From positions 1,364,001-1,428,000 of the forward strand of contig CP005974.1 of NCBI GenBank assembly GCA_000940995.1: 64,000 nt of DNA, given 5' to 3'. Positions 62,825-64,000 of this stretch are shown in pieces. Both the position numbers and the translations under genes were made by a program. Under the pieces are notes generated by a model, which made no database searches, was not told the DNA's origin, and saw nothing but the letters and a program-made list of their open reading frames with translations. The stretch comes from Photobacterium gaetbulicola Gung47 (GTDB taxonomy: Bacteria > Pseudomonadota > Gammaproteobacteria > Enterobacterales > Vibrionaceae). Position 1 is the first letter of the stretch. Each line of letters opens with the position of its first letter.

Positions 62825-62837
62825 GGTCAGACCATAA
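62821..62837 (+). promoter_or_regulatory. FadR-type operator at the fadH promoter
   Basis: TACTGGTCAGACCATAA contains the perfect palindrome TGGTC-A-GACCA (62824-62834), which is the core of known FadR operators (CTGGTnnGACCAG type). It begins inside the -10 hexamer and would cover the transcription start, an arrangement for repression. Confidence 0.78.
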
Positions 62838-62857
62838 CAACATAAAGAATGGAAGCC

Positions 62858-64000
62858 ATGGACGATAAATCTTACCCTCATCTGTTAGCGCCGCTAGAAC
62901 TTGGTTTCACTCAATTGCGTAATCGTGTGTTGATGGGATCGATGCATACCGGGCTGGAAGAATCCCGCGATGGATTCAAAAAACTTGCTGCCTTTTATGC
63001 AGCCCGAGCCAAGGGCGGCGTTGGCTTGATTGTCACCGGCGGTTTCTCGCCGAACTTTCGCGGTCGCCTCCATCCGCTCAGTGCTGAGTTTAGCTCGGGG
63101 CGGGCGGCTCGAGCGCACCGGGTGATTACCGATGCGGTGCACGAGGAGGGGGGTAAGATTGCGCTGCAGCTGCTCCATGCCGGCCGTTATGCCATGCATC
63201 CTTTTGCAGTCAGTGCCTCGTCTATCAAGGCGCCTATCTCCAAGTTTACCCCCAAGGAAATGAGCTCCCGACAAATTAAGAAAACCATCGAGGCCTTTGC
63301 CCGCAGCGCTGAGCTAGCCAGAGAGGCAGGCTACGACGGTGTGGAGCTGATGGGATCGGAAGGTTATTTGATCAACCAGTTTATCTGTAAGCGCTCGAAC
63401 CATCGATACGATGAGTGGGGCGGCAGTTATGAAAACCGGATGCGCTTCCCCATCGAGCTGGTCAAGGCGGTTCGAGCCCGGGTAGGGCGGGATTTCATTA
63501 TTGTTTTCCGCCTGTCGATGCTTGATCTGGTTGAGCAGGGCAGTACACATGACGAGGTGGTGCAGTTGGCTAAACGGCTTGAGCAGGCAGGGGTGACTAT
63601 CCTCAATACCGGTATCGGCTGGCACGAGGCAAGGATCCCTACCATTGCCACTCAGGTGCCAAGGGCAGCTTTTGCCTGGGTGACCGAAAAGCTCAAGTCT
63701 GAGATTTCCATTCCGTTGGTGACCTCTAACCGTATCAATACCCCGCAGGTTGCCGAAGACATTCTGGCCAGTAACCAAGCCGATATGGTGTCGATGGCGA
63801 GGCCGTTTTTGGCTGACCCGGATTTTGTGGTGAAAGCCGAGCAGGATCGGGCGGATGACATCAATACCTGTATTGGTTGTAACCAGGCTTGCTTGGATCA
63901 TGTGTTTGTCGGCAAGCGAGCGAGCTGTCTGGTGAACCCGCAGGCGTGTTACGAGACAGAGCTGGTATTGTCGCCATCAGCCAGCCAACGCAAGATTGCC
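62858..64000 (+). CDS. fadH: 2,4-dienoyl-CoA reductase FadH, 3'-truncated by window edge
   Basis: An NADPH-dependent iron-sulfur flavoprotein that reduces 2,4-dienoyl-CoA in beta-oxidation of unsaturated fatty acids. 381 codons are visible, open to the window end; the E. coli enzyme has about 672 residues. The FMN-binding TIM barrel starts YPHLLAPLELGF, with NRVLMGSMHTGLE. The active-site region reads YDGVELMGSEGYLINQF, and NTGIGWHEARIPTIAT is typical of FadH. The [4Fe-4S] ligands are in TCIGCNQACLDH and ASCLVNPQACYE. The FAD/NADPH domain lies beyond the edge. The start ATG 62858 follows GGAAG closely. Confidence 0.96.
   Translation, partial: MDDKSYPHLLAPLELGFTQLRNRVLMGSMHTGLEESRDGFKKLAAFYAARAKGGVGLIVTGGFSPNFRGRLHPLSAEFSSGRAARAHRVITDAVHEEGGKIALQLLHAGRYAMHPFAVSASSIKAPISKFTPKEMSSRQIKKTIEAFARSAELAREAGYDGVELMGSEGYLINQFICKRSNHRYDEWGGSYENRMRFPIELVKAVRARVGRDFIIVFRLSMLDLVEQGSTHDEVVQLAKRLEQAGVTILNTGIGWHEARIPTIATQVPRAAFAWVTEKLKSEISIPLVTSNRINTPQVAEDILASNQADMVSMARPFLADPDFVVKAEQDRADDINTCIGCNQACLDHVFVGKRASCLVNPQACYETELVLSPSASQRKIA

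Larger units (their letters stand above)
62549..62857 (+). promoter_or_regulatory. Divergent sppA / fadH intergenic region
   Basis: 309 bases without a gene. The right end holds the fadH promoter and FadR-type operator (62796-62834). A palindromic AAACGTTT core lies at 62785-62792, LacI-family-like but unassigned. Confidence 0.5.

Noticed and set aside
1..64000. Prophage, CRISPR array, toxin-antitoxin or restriction system
   Set aside because: I saw no phage structural genes, recombinases, regularly spaced repeats or recognisable defence genes in the window.

Overview
This 64 kb window is ordinary chromosome of a gammaproteobacterium, most likely a member of the Vibrionaceae (Vibrio, Photobacterium or a close relative; the genus cannot be fixed from the sequence alone). 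The evidence is the fadR gene, whose product carries the roughly 40-residue insertion known from Vibrio FadR, together with gene orders shared with Escherichia coli and Vibrio (ychE/adhE, yebC-ruvC..ruvAB, cydABX-ybgE-ybgC-tolQRAB-pal-cpoB, dsbB-nhaB/fadR, yeaD-gapA/msrB, ansA-sppA). There is no rRNA, prophage, transposase, integrase or CRISPR array. One tRNA gene is present, tRNA-Ser(GGA).

Layout. 1-4.4 kb: 3' part of cysS, periplasmic glpQ, a K+ channel with a C-terminal zinc ribbon, and a MarC-family membrane protein. 4.4-7.9 kb: adhE behind a long control region with a near-perfect FNR box placed exactly for class II activation. 7.9-10.7 kb: an SDR-fold protein that lacks the catalytic Ser and Tyr, an unknown protein and a PatB/MalY C-S lyase. 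10.7-14.1 kb: a three-gene operon of an aspartyl-protease-like lipoprotein, a membrane protein with a cysteine-free transglutaminase-like domain, and an ATP-grasp ligase. This is the most intriguing poorly characterised system here. 14.1-19.2 kb: cmoAB (tRNA wobble modification), a tri-haem peroxidase, a small zinc-ribbon orphan and a DUF72 protein.

19.6-26.4 kb: aspS, yebC, ruvC, a chemoreceptor inserted between ruvC and ruvA, then ruvAB. 26.4-36.4 kb: a non-coding stretch that on the minus strand holds a promoter-like sequence, a folded leader and a 24-codon ORF ending at the two-way ruvB terminator (a candidate dual-function RNA). It is followed by the FNR/ArcA-type cydA control region, the cydABX-ybgE operon, a 265-bp inverted-repeat element and the tol-pal operon. 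36.4-39.5 kb: nadA, a bile-acid/Na+ symporter-family transporter, a UPF0149 protein and tRNA-Ser.

39.5-47.2 kb: an exported amidohydrolase, a Lon-like protease, a PHP-domain protein, dsbB and nhaB. 47.7-53.5 kb: fadR and the prkA-yeaH-spoVR stress operon. 54-64 kb: a glyoxalase-fold protein, yeaD, gapA, msrB, a DUF2989 lipoprotein, a yeaC homologue, a GST, ansA, sppA and the 5' part of fadH. The fadH promoter carries a perfect TGGTC-A-GACCA FadR-type operator at its -10, so regulator (fadR) and a probable target lie about 15 kb apart.

As a whole the window encodes redox and anaerobic metabolism (adhE, cydAB, ccp, fadH), envelope integrity (tol-pal, sppA, dsbB), DNA repair (ruvABC) and translation (cysS, aspS, cmoAB). 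No computation was run. Family assignments come from reading motifs and remembered homologues, and promoter and operator calls are by eye.
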